Part shown: positions 54,401 through 64,000 of the stretch, piece after piece | How the letters are laid out: each line of letters starts with the position of its first letter | Numbering within the stretch: position 1 is the first letter of the stretch | NCBI GenBank assembly: GCA_003550325.1 | Contig: QKWP01000256.1 | Span: 37,235-101,234 of the forward strand | Reading direction: 5' to 3' | Origin: Gigaspora rosea | Lineage: Eukaryota > Glomeromycota > Glomeromycetes > Diversisporales > Gigasporaceae | Length of the DNA: 64,000 nucleotides | Position numbers and translations under genes: made by a program | The notes under the pieces: generated by a model | Told to the model about the DNA's origin: nothing | Seen by the model: the letters and a program-made list of their open reading frames with translations, nothing else | The model's database searches: none

Positions 54401-55292
54401 GATCAATTTCTAATGATTTATTTAAATCTGTAAGTGATTCTTCATATCTACCCATATTTCGATATACCAATCCACGATTGTTTATTGCCAATACATTATT
54501 CGGATCAATGTCTAATGATTTATTTAAATCTGTAAGTGAGTCTTTATATTTTCCGATTTTAATATAAGTTAATCCACGATTATTTAGAGCTGTTGAATTA
54601 TTTGGATCAATCTTTAATGATTTATTTAAATCTGCAAGTGATTCTTCATATTTTCCTATTTGTTGATAAGTTAATCCACGATTACTTAAAATCATTGCAT
54701 TATTTGGATCAATGTTTAATGATTTATTTAAATCTGCAAGTGATTCTTTATATTTATTAATTCGTCGATAAGTTTCACCGCGAATATTTAGTAACAATGG
54801 ATCATTTGGATAAAGTATTAATAATATATTTAAATCGGCAAGTGATTCTTTATATTTGCTTATTTGGAAATAATGGTGATATCGTTTCATTAATGTGTTA
54901 GAGATTGCAATAAGGTTATTTGTTACATTTATATTATTTGGTACAATTTCTAAAAACTTTTTTAAATCAACAACTGTTTTTTCATATCTTTGATAGACTA
55001 ATCCACGATTATACAATGCTATTGTGTTATTTGGATTAATTTCTATTAATTTATTTAAATCTGTAAGTGATTCTTCATACCGACCTATATTTTTATATAC
55101 TAACGCACGAATTCCTAGTGTAGCAAGATTATTTGATTTAAGTCGTAAAGATTCATTTAAATCTGCAGGCGATTCTTTATTTTTGCCTATCAAATAATAA
55201 ATTAATCCACGATCACTTAATACTGTTGAGTTATTTGGTTCACTATTTAGTAAATTGCTTAAATTTGCAAGTAAAGTTTCATATCCACTCAT
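51488..55292 (-). pseudogene. TPR-repeat protein kinase with frameshifts and stops
   Basis: Starts MSGYETLLANLSNLLNSEPN. About 22 tetratricopeptide units of 34 residues follow (consensus-like RYEESLADLNKSLEIDPNN and LNNRG), then a Cys-rich stretch CENCKRYNTGFYYCYSCD. The kinase domain has GKGGFSTVY (about 52635), VALKSL, IHGDFHSGNVL, SDLGLSR, YSAPEVLNGEQ and MDKDPMKRPTAKEVYEQL. An intron (52397-52475) is clean. Damage: a one-base excess near 54155, a frameshift near 53150 plus TAA near 53132, TAA near 52218 and TAA at 51701. Coding quality then continues to TAG at 51488-51490. HGD replaces HRD and DLG replaces DFG. TPRs bind partner proteins; the kinase would be TKL-like. Recently broken, or sequence errors. 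Confidence 0.8.
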
Positions 55293-55661
55293 ATTGTAAA
55301 TGTGCTATTATCTTAACAGGATTATTGGTTAAATAATTAGTTTTCTAAATCGCAGAAAACGTTCTTTTGGTGGTAAATTTTATGCTTTATATTTAAAATG
55401 TGAGGATGTCGCAGGACATTTGATGTATACATTATTCGGCAAAATTTTTAAATAACTGGAAATTGGTTCAAATGAACACGTGCCGCCACGTGTCAGCCAA
55501 TCATTTGCCCGGCTGTGCCAAATTACTGTTATTCAAAAATTTGTGTTATCCGACAATTTATGATCATGATTGATAGGGAGTTGTCGGCTGAGTTTTAATT
55601 CGAGTAAACATGATTATTTCGTAACACATGGAAAAAAATAACAGAAAGAAATAAATTCATG
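55293..55661. promoter_or_regulatory. Upstream region of the TPR-kinase gene
   Basis: AT-rich intergenic DNA immediately 5' of ATG 55292 (minus strand). CACGTGCCGCCACGTG (55479-55494 region) is a notable pair of CACGTG-type E-box words. No TATA element stands out. Confidence 0.3.
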
Positions 55662-55669
55662 GTTGTAAG

Positions 55670-56050
55670 TAGTGATGGGAAAAATGCGCATTTTATAATA
55701 GCATGCGCATTAATGTGCACGTTATATAAAATGCGCATGATATCGCATGATATAATTTTTGGAATTTATATTTTCCCTTCGGAAAATATCGGATACGTGC
55801 TCAAATTTTAACCTCGACCTTGCTCTTCTTTTATGTTTATTCATTTTATTTTCGGAATTTTTCGAGACTTTTGCATCCATACTCCTTAATTCTGCCCGAC
55901 AATACGCTCCCTGGCCTAAATTATATATACTTTAATTTTCCTATTTAAAATTTAGATGGGATAAAATGCGCATGATTCAGAAACATGCGCATGAATGCGC
56001 ATTAATGCGCACGATTAAGGAATCATGCGCATGCATGAAACTCATCTCTA
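55670..56050. mobile_element. hAT MITE rich in ATGCGCAT
   Basis: TAGTGATGGGAAAAATGCGC at the left and, inverted, TAGAGATGAGTTTCATGC at the right. Flanks GTTGTAAG (55662-55669) and GTCGTAAG (56051-56058) match at 7 of 8. ATGCGCAT/ATGCGCATGA words are repeated at both ends. The core (CTCAAATTTTAACCTCGACC) matches the MITE at 38941-39350. Confidence 0.85.
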
Positions 56051-56058
56051 GTCGTAAG

Positions 56059-56440
56059 TGTTTGTTGGATAATATAACAATAATGTAACTCACAACATCT
56101 CGCCGCATTAATTTAATGCAGATTTTAAATTTAAAATACTGAATTAATAATACAGTTACTGAAATTATATTATTTTAAAAGCATAATAACATTCAATGAA
56201 TGTGTTGCCATAAAAAATTATTAAAAATTAACGCTATTTACATTAAAGATTTTTTAACATAAATTGCAAACTTATTGTATATTGTCTACTAATCAACATT
56301 TGTTTCTTCGCAAAACTACGTAAAACACGTATTCTATTCTGTACATATTTATCTTAATGATATACGCATTTAACCTTAAAACATTCTCTTTTGCAGCTAT
56401 TTTCGTTATTCTAGAGCCATAATAATACGTATTTAACAGG
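56059..56440. other. No gene recognised
   Basis: AT-rich spacer. Confidence 0.5.
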
Positions 56441-57060
56441 GTTTGGTCACACTACTTTATTAAGGGATTAGCAATCTCCCTTCTCTTTATTCTTTTACCT
56501 TATATATTATAAAGTTTGGTTACATTTTTTATTTGAAGATTAGCAATCTCCCTTCTTTTTATTTATTACCTTTTATATTGTAGAGCTACTTTATTAGAAG
56601 GTCAGCAATCCCCCTTCTATTTATTCTACGTATTACCTTTTATATTAAAGTTTGGTCGCATTACTTTATTAGGGTACGTCTAAAGCCGTGTGCGGTCATA
56701 TGTTTTTGACTTTTTGATTAGGGTTAGGGTAAGGGTTAGTTTGGGGCTTGGGTTAGAAGAGATCTTCTAGGTAAAATCACCTCCCCGACATTTTTTATTA
56801 GTGAATCAATATAGGTTTAGACATTAGTTTGCTTGTATTCTATGTTTTTTCGTTTTTTTTTTCTTTTTTTTCTTCGTCGGCTGATCCGTGTCGATCAAAA
56901 CAACCAATTTTATTGGCTCACTGTCACGTGATCGCAAACAGCTTTAGACGACCCCTTTATTAGCAACCTCCCATCTCTTTATTCTATTACCTTTTATATT
57001 GTAGAGCTTGTTTACATTACTTACAGTAATTAGGCGATTACCAATCTCCCCGCTTTATTT
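56441..57060. repeat. About 75-90-bp tandem repeat, interrupted by a MITE
   Basis: Five units of the form ACTTTATTAGAAGGTTAGCA, ATCTCCCTTCTCTTTATTCT, ATTACCTTTTATATTGTAGA, GTTTGGTTACATT (starts near 56450, 56527, 56585, 56662 and 57010). The fourth is split by the element at 56672-56954. Confidence 0.8.
56672..56954. mobile_element. hAT-like MITE with perfect 8-bp TSD inside a tandem repeat
   Basis: GGGTACGTCTAAAGCCGTGT at the left; GCTTTAGACGACCC at the right. CTTTATTA flanks both ends (56664-56671, 56955-56962), and sister repeat units show the uninterrupted target. The interior contains TTAGGGTTAGGGTAAGGGTT and CGGCTGATCCGTGTCGATCA. Confidence 0.9.
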
Positions 57061-57116
57061 AAGACCCTAGCATCACCAGCAGCATGATGGAAAGTCGTTT
57101 TGATTGGCTAATGTGG

Positions 57117-57207
57117 TTAGTGATACGGGCTGACCTCGGCCCATCAGCCGGGTGGGCGGGCGGGTCGGCCCTTGACCCATATTCCTGCAGGTCAGCCCGG
57201 CCGGTAT
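57117..57207. repeat. GC-rich palindromic repeat (GGGCTGACCTCGGCCC)
   Basis: GATACGGGCTGACCTCGGCC is followed by GGGTGGGCGGGCGGGTCGGC and GGTCAGCCCGGCCGG. The compositional contrast with the flanks is extreme. Sister copy at 18718-18797. Confidence 0.65.
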
Positions 57208-57607
57208 ATAGTTAAATTTTTTTCGTCTGATGAATTTCATTGTATAATTTATAATTATTAGTTAAATCACGCGTAGAACATTCTCAAGTTAGTGCTTGCA
57301 GTCGATAACTATCTATCCAACCAAAACGAATAGTCGACATTTCTAGTCGATATTTATAAATTCAACTAGTCAATTAGGAGTTCTGATTGCTCGTTAATTA
57401 AAGCACTGATTATCGATTATAAGTTAGTAAATCACCGTCATACTTATCACTTTTATTTCCATCTATGAGAAAATAACCCGGTAGATCACCGGCCATAAGA
57501 GGACCCATCGGGCCCTCTTATAACCACTTCCTATTCGCATATAGTAGATCCACTATATATATGCATCACATACTATTTGTAATTTATGTAACATTATATG
57601 TATGTGT
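57208..57607. other. No gene recognised
   Basis: AT-rich; short inverted GGGCCCTCTTAT / ATAAGAGGACCC near 57498-57523. Confidence 0.5.
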
Positions 57608-58235
57608 GCTTATCAGTCACAGGACATGTCCATCCTCGATGATCTTATTAGTAATTTTGCGTTTGTGTAACATACATCGGCGTGACTTTTTCTTTAGCTG
57701 CTTTGATTAATTAATAACAAATAGTATTCAATTTTAAACAAGTTTTACTTTACGGGTTTCATGCTTTTGTTTTGTACCAGAAATACCCGTATTACTTTAT
57801 TTTTTATGAAATAAAATCAGGCCTAAAACTTGCAATTTTTAACACAAAAGTCAAGATTCTCTTCGAAGTATTGCAAACCAAGGCCAGCTTTGCTTTGATA
57901 ATGACGGTGAATCAAGAGCATTACAACTCTCATTATTGACAAAAAGGCACTTTAGTTGTGGCTTTAGAGCGTTTGCTAAGAGGTGCCTTTTTTCATAAGG
58001 TAGATTGGAGTTAATTCGAACTATTTTTACCTTTATTCCTCTTTGTAGAGTCTACGAAAAGGATCTTATTGCATGATCTAAACGATTATATGCGACAAAA
58101 CAGGTATTTAAAAAGATCTTTAAAGATCATTTAAGTTTTATTCTAAAATTTTAAATTGTATACGAGTAATAACTGATAAGATCTACATGAAAGTTTGAAA
58201 TATTTAACGGCAAGTCGTGTGTATTCTAACGAATA
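57608..58235. repeat. Segmental direct repeat, copy 1
   Basis: Begins CAGTCACAGGACATGTCC and contains GATGATCTTATTA.TAATT, GTCAAGATTCTCTTC, GGCACTTTAGTTGTGGCTTT and CTAAGAGGTGC, ending near GGCAAGTCGTGT. Matches 59386-60145 throughout. No open frame is shared by the two copies, so it is probably untranslated or regulatory repeat sequence. Confidence 0.75.
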
Positions 58236-58589
58236 GTTTTAACGGATTTAACGTATTTTATTTGAAAATTTATCAGTTATACTTATCGCAGGTGCGATAT
58301 CGTAATGGTTGCACGGATCGATATATCGATACATAACTGATAAGTTTTGTTTTTCGATGTTTTATTTTATTTTATTTTATTTTTTTTACTAGCGCTAATA
58401 CTTTTTCGTTTTAAACCTTGGAGTAACGTTTTTCTCTTTTATAGGTCGGTTTCGTTGAGCCTGGTCGTTTCTGCTTGGCGTTGGTTGTGGAGTTGCCATT
58501 CCGGTGGGTTTCGTGACCATTTTCTATAATGGTTTTATACGACGTTTCGCTTTGAGTTTCACGAAACTACATGGCGTGCAAGCGTGTAA
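58236..58589. other. No gene recognised
   Basis: Contains a 60-codon hydrophobic open frame (58347-58529) that I cannot assign and do not call. Confidence 0.4.
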
Positions 58590-59330
58590 GGTTTTCGCTT
58601 ATTATCAAATATCTGTAGGAATGGACGCAACTAGTGGAACAATTAACGCTGGATATCGTTATCATGATTGAAAGTAAGACATTTACCCATCATCAGTTAT
58701 CAAAGAATTGCGTAGATGGGCATGCTAGTGGACCATTTAATTTTATGTTGTTACGATGAAAGAATTGGAGTTGAAAAGGTGAATATAATGCATTCACTTA
58801 CAGTATGTTCCACCGGCGTGCCCATCTCTGCAGATTTTTGATAATACTGTGTAATGTTGGATTTTTTATGAAAAAGGGAATTGAATTTAAAAGAATGAAC
58901 GTAAGGCATTCACCTTTATTAAAATTTACAGAGATAGGAGAATGTTTAATGCCGGATATTGTTATCAAAATGGAATCGATTTGAAAAGGGTAAGTGTAAG
59001 GCATTCACTTCTTATCAAAAACCTGCAGAGATGGGGCACGTTAGTAGAGCATTTAATGTTGGGTGTTATACGATGAAAGAATTGGAGTTGAAAGGTGAAT
59101 AAGTATGTCCATCTCTGCAGATTTTTGATAATACTATATAATGTTGGATTTTGTTATGAAGTTGAAAAGGATGAATATATGGCTAACTTTTATCAAAAAT
59201 CTACAGAGATAGGGCACACTGGTGAAAATGTTTAATATCGCATATTGTTATCATAGTGGAATCGAGTTGAAAGGATAAATGTAAGACATTTACTTCTTAT
59301 CAACTTCTTATCAAAAATCTGCAGAATGGC
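58590..59330 (+). pseudogene. Decayed Sel1-repeat array
   Basis: On the plus strand, repeated fragments of the Sel1 pattern (YYQ.S.., NAGYCYQNGID, KAFT, KDEYMANFYQKSTEIGHTG) appear in changing frames, with four or more units of about 100 bp. GATGGGCA..TTAGTAGAGCATTTAATGTTGG and its relatives recur; one block near 58800-58850 and 59105-59145 is inverted. No kinase part found. The minus-strand frame at 58798-59004 is a shadow. Confidence 0.7.
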
Positions 59331-59385
59331 AATTGTTTTCCATCGTTATCTTTTTCGTTTAATATGCTTTTATCTATGTCTTTAA

Positions 59386-60145
59386 CAGTCACAGGACATG
59401 TCCTCCCCGATGATCTTATTAATAATTATTCTTTGTGTAACATAAGTTGCCGTGACCTTTTTTTTGACCGCCTCGACTAATTAATAGCAAGTAATATTCC
59501 AGCCTTAAACAAGCTTTATTTTTTGAGTTTTATGCTTTTATTTTATACCAGAAATAGTCGTATTTTTTGAGTTTTTGCGAAATAAAACCAGACCCGAAAA
59601 TTGCAATTTTTTGACACAAATGTCAAGATTCTCTTCTAAATACTGTAAAATAAACCTAACTTTACTTCGCTAATAATAGTAAATGAAGAGCATTACAACT
59701 TTTATTATTGCCGCAGGGGCACTTTAGTTGTGGCTTTTAGGCAATTACTAAGAGGTGCTCTTTAATAAAGTAAATTAAAGTGCTAATTCGGACAATTTCT
59801 AGCTTTATTCTCTTCTGTAAACTCTATAAAATGATTTTAACCAAACTAAAACATTTATATTTATAACGATCTTTGAATTTTTATTAATTATTTTTTGAAT
59901 TTTTTGATATTAGATAAATAAGATCTGTATAAAAGCTTGAAATATTAAATTACCGTATTCCGCTCGCCAAAGTACCCCAGATCTTTTAAAGATTTGGACA
60001 TTTTGAAGCTTGAAGTAGCTTGAAATCTGAATACTCAGAAAAATTCCCGGATATTTATAAGGGGTATTATATATGAGGGTACTTTGGCGAATAGAATATG
60101 GTATATAATAGTTGAATTCTAAAATTAGTAAAGGCAAGTCGTGTA
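59386..60145. repeat. Segmental direct repeat, copy 2
   Basis: Diverged copy of 57608-58235 with the small TIR element 59953-60101 inserted before the shared end GGCAAGTCGTGT. The two copies bracket the Sel1 remnant. The unfamiliar gene begins (3' end) directly after it. Confidence 0.75.
59953..60101. mobile_element. Small TIR element with TA target (CCRTATTCYRYTCGCCAAAG)
   Basis: CCGTATTCCGCTCGCCAAAG with TACCC is mirrored at the right (CCATATTCTATTCGCCAAAG, TACCC). TA flanks both ends. The terminus resembles the element at 4737-5055, suggesting a Tc1/mariner-pogo-type MITE group. Confidence 0.8.
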
Positions 60146-60152
60146 ATTTATT

Positions 60153-63100
60153 TTAAACTTTCTTGTTCTTGTGATTTATTAAATACTGCCTAACTCTTTT
60201 GTCTGTCCAATCTGAAGAAACTGTATTAAGATCTGATACTGCTTCTTGAATTTCATTGTTAGATATTGTATCTCCAAGTTCAAGTAATTGTGAAAGTATT
60301 GTTTTTTCTACTTCCGAAGTAGTGCGACGCGAACGTTTTAAAGGATTAACAGAGGAAGAAGTTTGCTCTAGAATTAAGGTATTCTGCTGTTGAACATTTG
60401 ATTCTTGAATAGGGTTGCTTACTTGATTACGTTTTTGTTTTTTCATACTCTCAATCTGAGCATAAGTATAATTATATTTCGCACACGACGGCCGGGAGTT
60501 CGGGGTTCGGTTTTGTATACGTCCTGTGCAAGCACCTCTTGAAAGCATAATTTGCCAGTCTCATAGAAACATAGGATGTTTTCAATACCATCCTTGCTAA
60601 TTTCTGGTGCATCTTTGAACAAGTAATGTGTTGCAGGATTTGGATGATTGAAAGCAGCTGACAGATTTGCGACCAGGGACCAGAGTGAATCTTTACGTGA
60701 CTTAATTGCACGAGAATTTTGGCCCATTACAGCATCATCAATATATTCTGCAAGAAGAATTGATAGCTGATCTCTCTCGCTCTGGGCTGCTTTAATTTTC
60801 AACATCATAGTTTCTTGGTCAGTAATATTACCAGTTATATTTTGCTTAACGAATTTTACACCATACGTTTCAAGTGCTTCGCCAAAAGCAAAATAATGTC
60901 CTTCGCTTGTAAGATTTACTGAACACACTATTTGTAATAATTTTTGTAGCTGCGAATCATCGTGAACCTGAACTAAAAAGTGTGCCACAAAACTTGCGTA
61001 TTTGAATTTTCCAGCTGCAGGAAAAAGAGGTGCGAATACAGCCAAATTTGTCATCTGCATGCTGTAGTTTCTCCTTCTAATTCCGATTTTATGACCTATG
61101 AAGTATCCTGTCCAGCGAAAGAAGAGATACCATACCTTTATTAGGTAATTATTACCATCTAAGATATCACTCATTGTTTTTTCTTCTTTTTTAACATACT
61201 GACACAATGCAATCCCGACTGCCACCCATATTAATTCTAAAACACGGCATGTTGTTCAGTAATCTACTACATGCTCAAACTTTTTTAAATATCGTACTCT
61301 GAGAGTTGCCGCAAGGTTAAATATACCGTATCCAGAAAATATCGTGATTAAAGTGCTGCACATATCTTTAGATGTGTGCCACTGCCCCAAAAGAAGTTGA
61401 ACATCGTTGTGAGTTTCTTTATAGGGAATTAATCTCCCAAAAATTGCTTGATCGCATGCAATGTTTAGACGTTCATCACAACTTTGAGGTAAATCGTTGC
61501 GATACATCTCACATGCTGCGTAAACATTATCATTGCAATTGGGCGGATCACCAGGTTTCAATATTACAACTTTTGGTGGTAAAATATTGCAACCTAGAGG
61601 TACTTGTTTGGTGATTTCAAGGTGTACATCTTCCATTTCAAAATTATTTACACGACTCTCCAATATTCTATTCAAAATCGTTTCATACTTCATCAAAAGG
61701 TCATTAGTAGTTGAAGACTCTCCGAATAGCGGTTGATTAATGGATTCATAACTTTCAACTGGATAGTCAAGCGAGGTAGGAAGAGTAAACTGGAATACCA
61801 TTCGCAATGTCGCATGTGAAGTCTGGCACGTGATATCAAAAATATTGCCGTATGAAAATGTTGAATCTTTAAAATCAATATTATCAATTACTGCAAGATT
61901 CCAGATGTTTGGTCCTTCAATTAGATTGTTTCTAGGATCTATACTATGCATTCTTAATCTTTCAAGACGACTTTCATGCCTTTTAGTATATGCAATAACA
62001 GATGCTGAACGAAGAATTTCTCTTAAATGCGGCAATAATTTTGGATTTTGACAAATTGACGATATAATGGTTGAAAGCCAAATCTTTGATCCGGGAAAAG
62101 CAATAGTAAGTAGCATTGAAGTTAATAAAGTGGTAGTTTTTGATATTTGATTTGTATCATGTGACTTTAAGGGAAGTTCACGTTGACACCTCTTATTATT
62201 AACGACTTTTTGTTTATGTTGTTGCAATACTGTGAGGAGAGATTGAAAAAAAGTACAAAGAACTTTAGGTAATGCGTTAAAGTATTCTTCGTATGAGCTT
62301 GGGTTTTCTAAATAGTTTATATTTTCTTTAACTTCAGAATGTGAATGTAGAATTTCTTTTCCTAATTTTTCGCCCATCATCGAAGCCTTTATTAGAGTTA
62401 TTATATGGGGCCTTTCCCCAATTAACTTATTCAATTCAATTTTTCTCAATCTCATTATCATCCTAACTACTAACTTACTTGGAAATTTTTCTGTTTTTAT
62501 TTCCTCATTCATTATTTCATCATTAAAAATAGTTAATGCTGGGGATATCTTAACTAGGAGTCTTTCTTGCAGCTCATGATCATCTGAATCCGCTACCGAT
62601 GTTATCCATTTTCCAACAAGCTTTAGAGTATCACTAGCATCATTATGGTGTTTTTCAAGTTCAGTACATGGTTGGAATTTTTTGGATTTACCAGGTCTTT
62701 CATACAAATGCCCGCCATTTTGTTGAAAGCACTCTGAGCAGATGTAACGTGCACGATAGCCGGAAGATGATTTTTTTGTAAGATTTTCTTCAAAAAATGC
62801 AGGACAGTCCAAAACACCAATACAAGGCACTTGAATATTTCGTTCATTTACTTTCCATGAATGTTCTGTGCAACCATTGCCACGGCTAAAAAAACATTTT
62901 TTTTCATTACAAAAAAGGCAAATACGAAATGAACAATACTTTTATTAACCGAACGTGTTTGTTTCAATCCTCGAATGTGAAGTTGGTTCTGATCAAATAG
63001 AAAATGATAATAGCATACACCAAGTCGATCAAGTGCATTTGCATTTTTTCCCATGTCCCTGTTGCTTGCCGCAATTGCTGTAGATTTGTTGAGTGATTGC

Positions 63101-63476
63101 TCCGAATACTTTCGACAACATGTGCATCTATTTCCCATGTTCCTACCATTTGTCGCAATCGCCGTAAATTTGTTGTGCTGCTGCAGCACTTTATCTCGCC
63201 TTCAACAATATCTATAATTACACATGGTGTTGAATTAAGAATTTGTGGAATCTCTTCAATTTCTATATCTACTTCATCATCAACTGTTGGGAGAAATTCT
63301 TCTTGAGAATCAGTATTTTTAGATTCAATCCCGTCAAGGTCAATGCCTTCATCATCTTCTTCATGTAATAAGGCTTGTGCATTTTCAAGAATAATAGGAT
63401 TGATTGTAAAGGTCTCTTCATAATTTTCGTCCGATTCGTCGCACTCTTCCAAGTAAGTATTCTCAAAATCAGACAT
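60153..63476 (-). pseudogene. Large unfamiliar gene: acidic N-term, Cys/His cluster, core, homeodomain-like tail
   Basis: Starts MSDFENTYLEECDESDENYE; the first 90 residues are strongly acidic. A middle part (DRLGVCYYHFLFDQNQLHIR) leads to a Cys/His cluster (CLFCNEKKCF, GCTEHSW, VPCIGVLDCPAF, YICSECFQQNGGH; 62930-62720) likely binding zinc. The core includes FGRLIPYKETHNDVQLLLGQ followed by WHTSKDM, then, past TGA at 61256-61258, TTCRVLELIWVAVG and RWTGYFIGHKIGIR. The end (60370-60160) has RRTTSEVEKTILSQ and WTDKRVRQYLINHKNKK, resembling homeodomain helix 3 with its Asn. Frames change near 63050, 62945 and 60480. I recall similar Cys-rich proteins in Rhizophagus, but the function is unknown; a transposase or regulator is possible. 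Confidence 0.7.
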
Positions 63477-63592
63477 TTTTTGAATGAATTATTTTTAGAA
63501 AACTAAGCAATTTATCTAATAGTTTTGTGGTTGAATTATCTTTTGCAAGAAATCGAATACTATAGCAGAAATTATACCTTGAGTGAAGGGAC

Positions 63593-63600
63593 TATTTATA
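63593..63600 (-). promoter_or_regulatory. TATA box of the unfamiliar gene
   Basis: On the minus strand GGATATAAATAGTCCC lies about 120 bp before ATG 63476. It is a strong TATA consensus in good position for a core promoter. Confidence 0.5.
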
Positions 63601-64000
63601 TCCTTTTTTTTCTTTGAATTTTTATATTATTTCACTTCAAATATTTGGCTATTATATTTTTGCTTACTATGGCTTCAATTTATATAATAGAAAAACTGAT
63701 ACACGTCGCAATTCGACTAATGTTTGGCTATTCTAAATTTCAAAACATTCACCAGATGAAACGTTTCTAAAATGTTACCTCGGGTGTCAGGATTCTGTGA
63801 TAATTGGAATTTTGCCTTTGGCATTGTTCTGTATGCCTAGAAAAAGCAGAAAATTTGTAGAGCAGTAAAAATCCGAATGCTCTAGTGCTATCACGGTAAA
63901 ATAGGTATTGTTATGATGAAACATTTTTCAAACATGATTATGAATCCATTTATTCATTAATTACAATACATCTTCGAAGTCGAAACATTTTGCCTTAGAA
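63601..64000. other. Upstream flank of the unfamiliar gene
   Basis: AT-rich; no other gene and no terminal inverted repeat partner of the left flank (60100-60152) could be found by eye. Confidence 0.5.

Noticed and set aside
53212..54567. Plus-strand open frames of 64-90 codons
   Set aside because: Antisense shadows of the TPR units of the minus-strand kinase gene, repeating at the TPR period.
61372..62051. Plus-strand open frames of 67-80 codons
   Set aside because: Antisense to the long minus-strand core of the unfamiliar gene, whose frame is much longer and has coherent motifs.

Overview
The window is a strongly AT-rich, repeat-dominated piece of a eukaryotic, almost certainly fungal, chromosome. 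The best match by style is an arbuscular mycorrhizal fungus (Glomeromycotina, Rhizophagus irregularis-like). Reasons: short GT..AG introns of roughly 70-180 nt; remnants of families known to be greatly expanded in that group (Sel1-repeat and TPR-repeat protein kinases, F-box proteins); and intergenic space packed with small foldback elements. The species is inferred, not proven. No rRNA, CRISPR array or bacterial operon was seen.

Only one gene looks intact: a six-exon secreted histidine acid phosphatase of the multiple inositol polyphosphate phosphatase/phytase type (40126-42179, +). A decayed fragment of a paralogue lies just downstream (about 42640-42755). All other protein-coding signals are broken. 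They are an F-box/LRR pseudogene (17412-18717, +), a hAT transposase (7831-11040, -), a 5'-truncated LINE (27905-30537, -), a Sel1-kinase pseudogene (43080-45154, +), a TPR-kinase gene with frameshifts and stops (51488-55292, -) with a second decayed TPR array (45500-46260, -), another Sel1 remnant (58590-59330, +), and a large unfamiliar gene at the right edge (60153-63476, -). That last gene joins an acidic N-terminus, a Cys/His cluster, a long conserved-looking core and a homeodomain-like C-terminus. It is interrupted by three apparent frameshifts and one in-frame TGA.

Layout: 0-5 kb holds a palindromic MITE split by a GC-richer retroposon with a tRNA-Gly(CCC)-like head, then minisatellites. 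5-11 kb holds TIR elements and the hAT gene. 11-17 kb holds more MITEs, 9-bp minisatellites and a 1.5-kb TIR element. 17-19 kb holds the F-box remnant. 19-27 kb holds an LTR-like sequence, a 1.05-kb palindrome and a duplicated LTR-like unit. 27-31 kb holds a hAT MITE and the LINE with a 20-bp target duplication. 31-39 kb holds a degenerate satellite and a dense set of foldback elements. 40-42 kb holds the phosphatase. 43-55 kb holds the kinase remnants and nested hAT MITEs. 55-60 kb holds more MITEs and segmental repeats. 60-63.5 kb holds the unfamiliar gene.

The recurrent theme is non-autonomous DNA transposons with 8-bp target duplications, typical of hAT, at 27692, 33141, 38941, 47573, 47829, 55670 and 56672. 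Several share subterminal GCATAATT/ATGCGCAT-type motifs. The decayed hAT transposase in the same window shows the superfamily was present, although a matching TIR between the two was not established. The genes do not form an evident pathway; most are relics of expanded families embedded in transposon debris.
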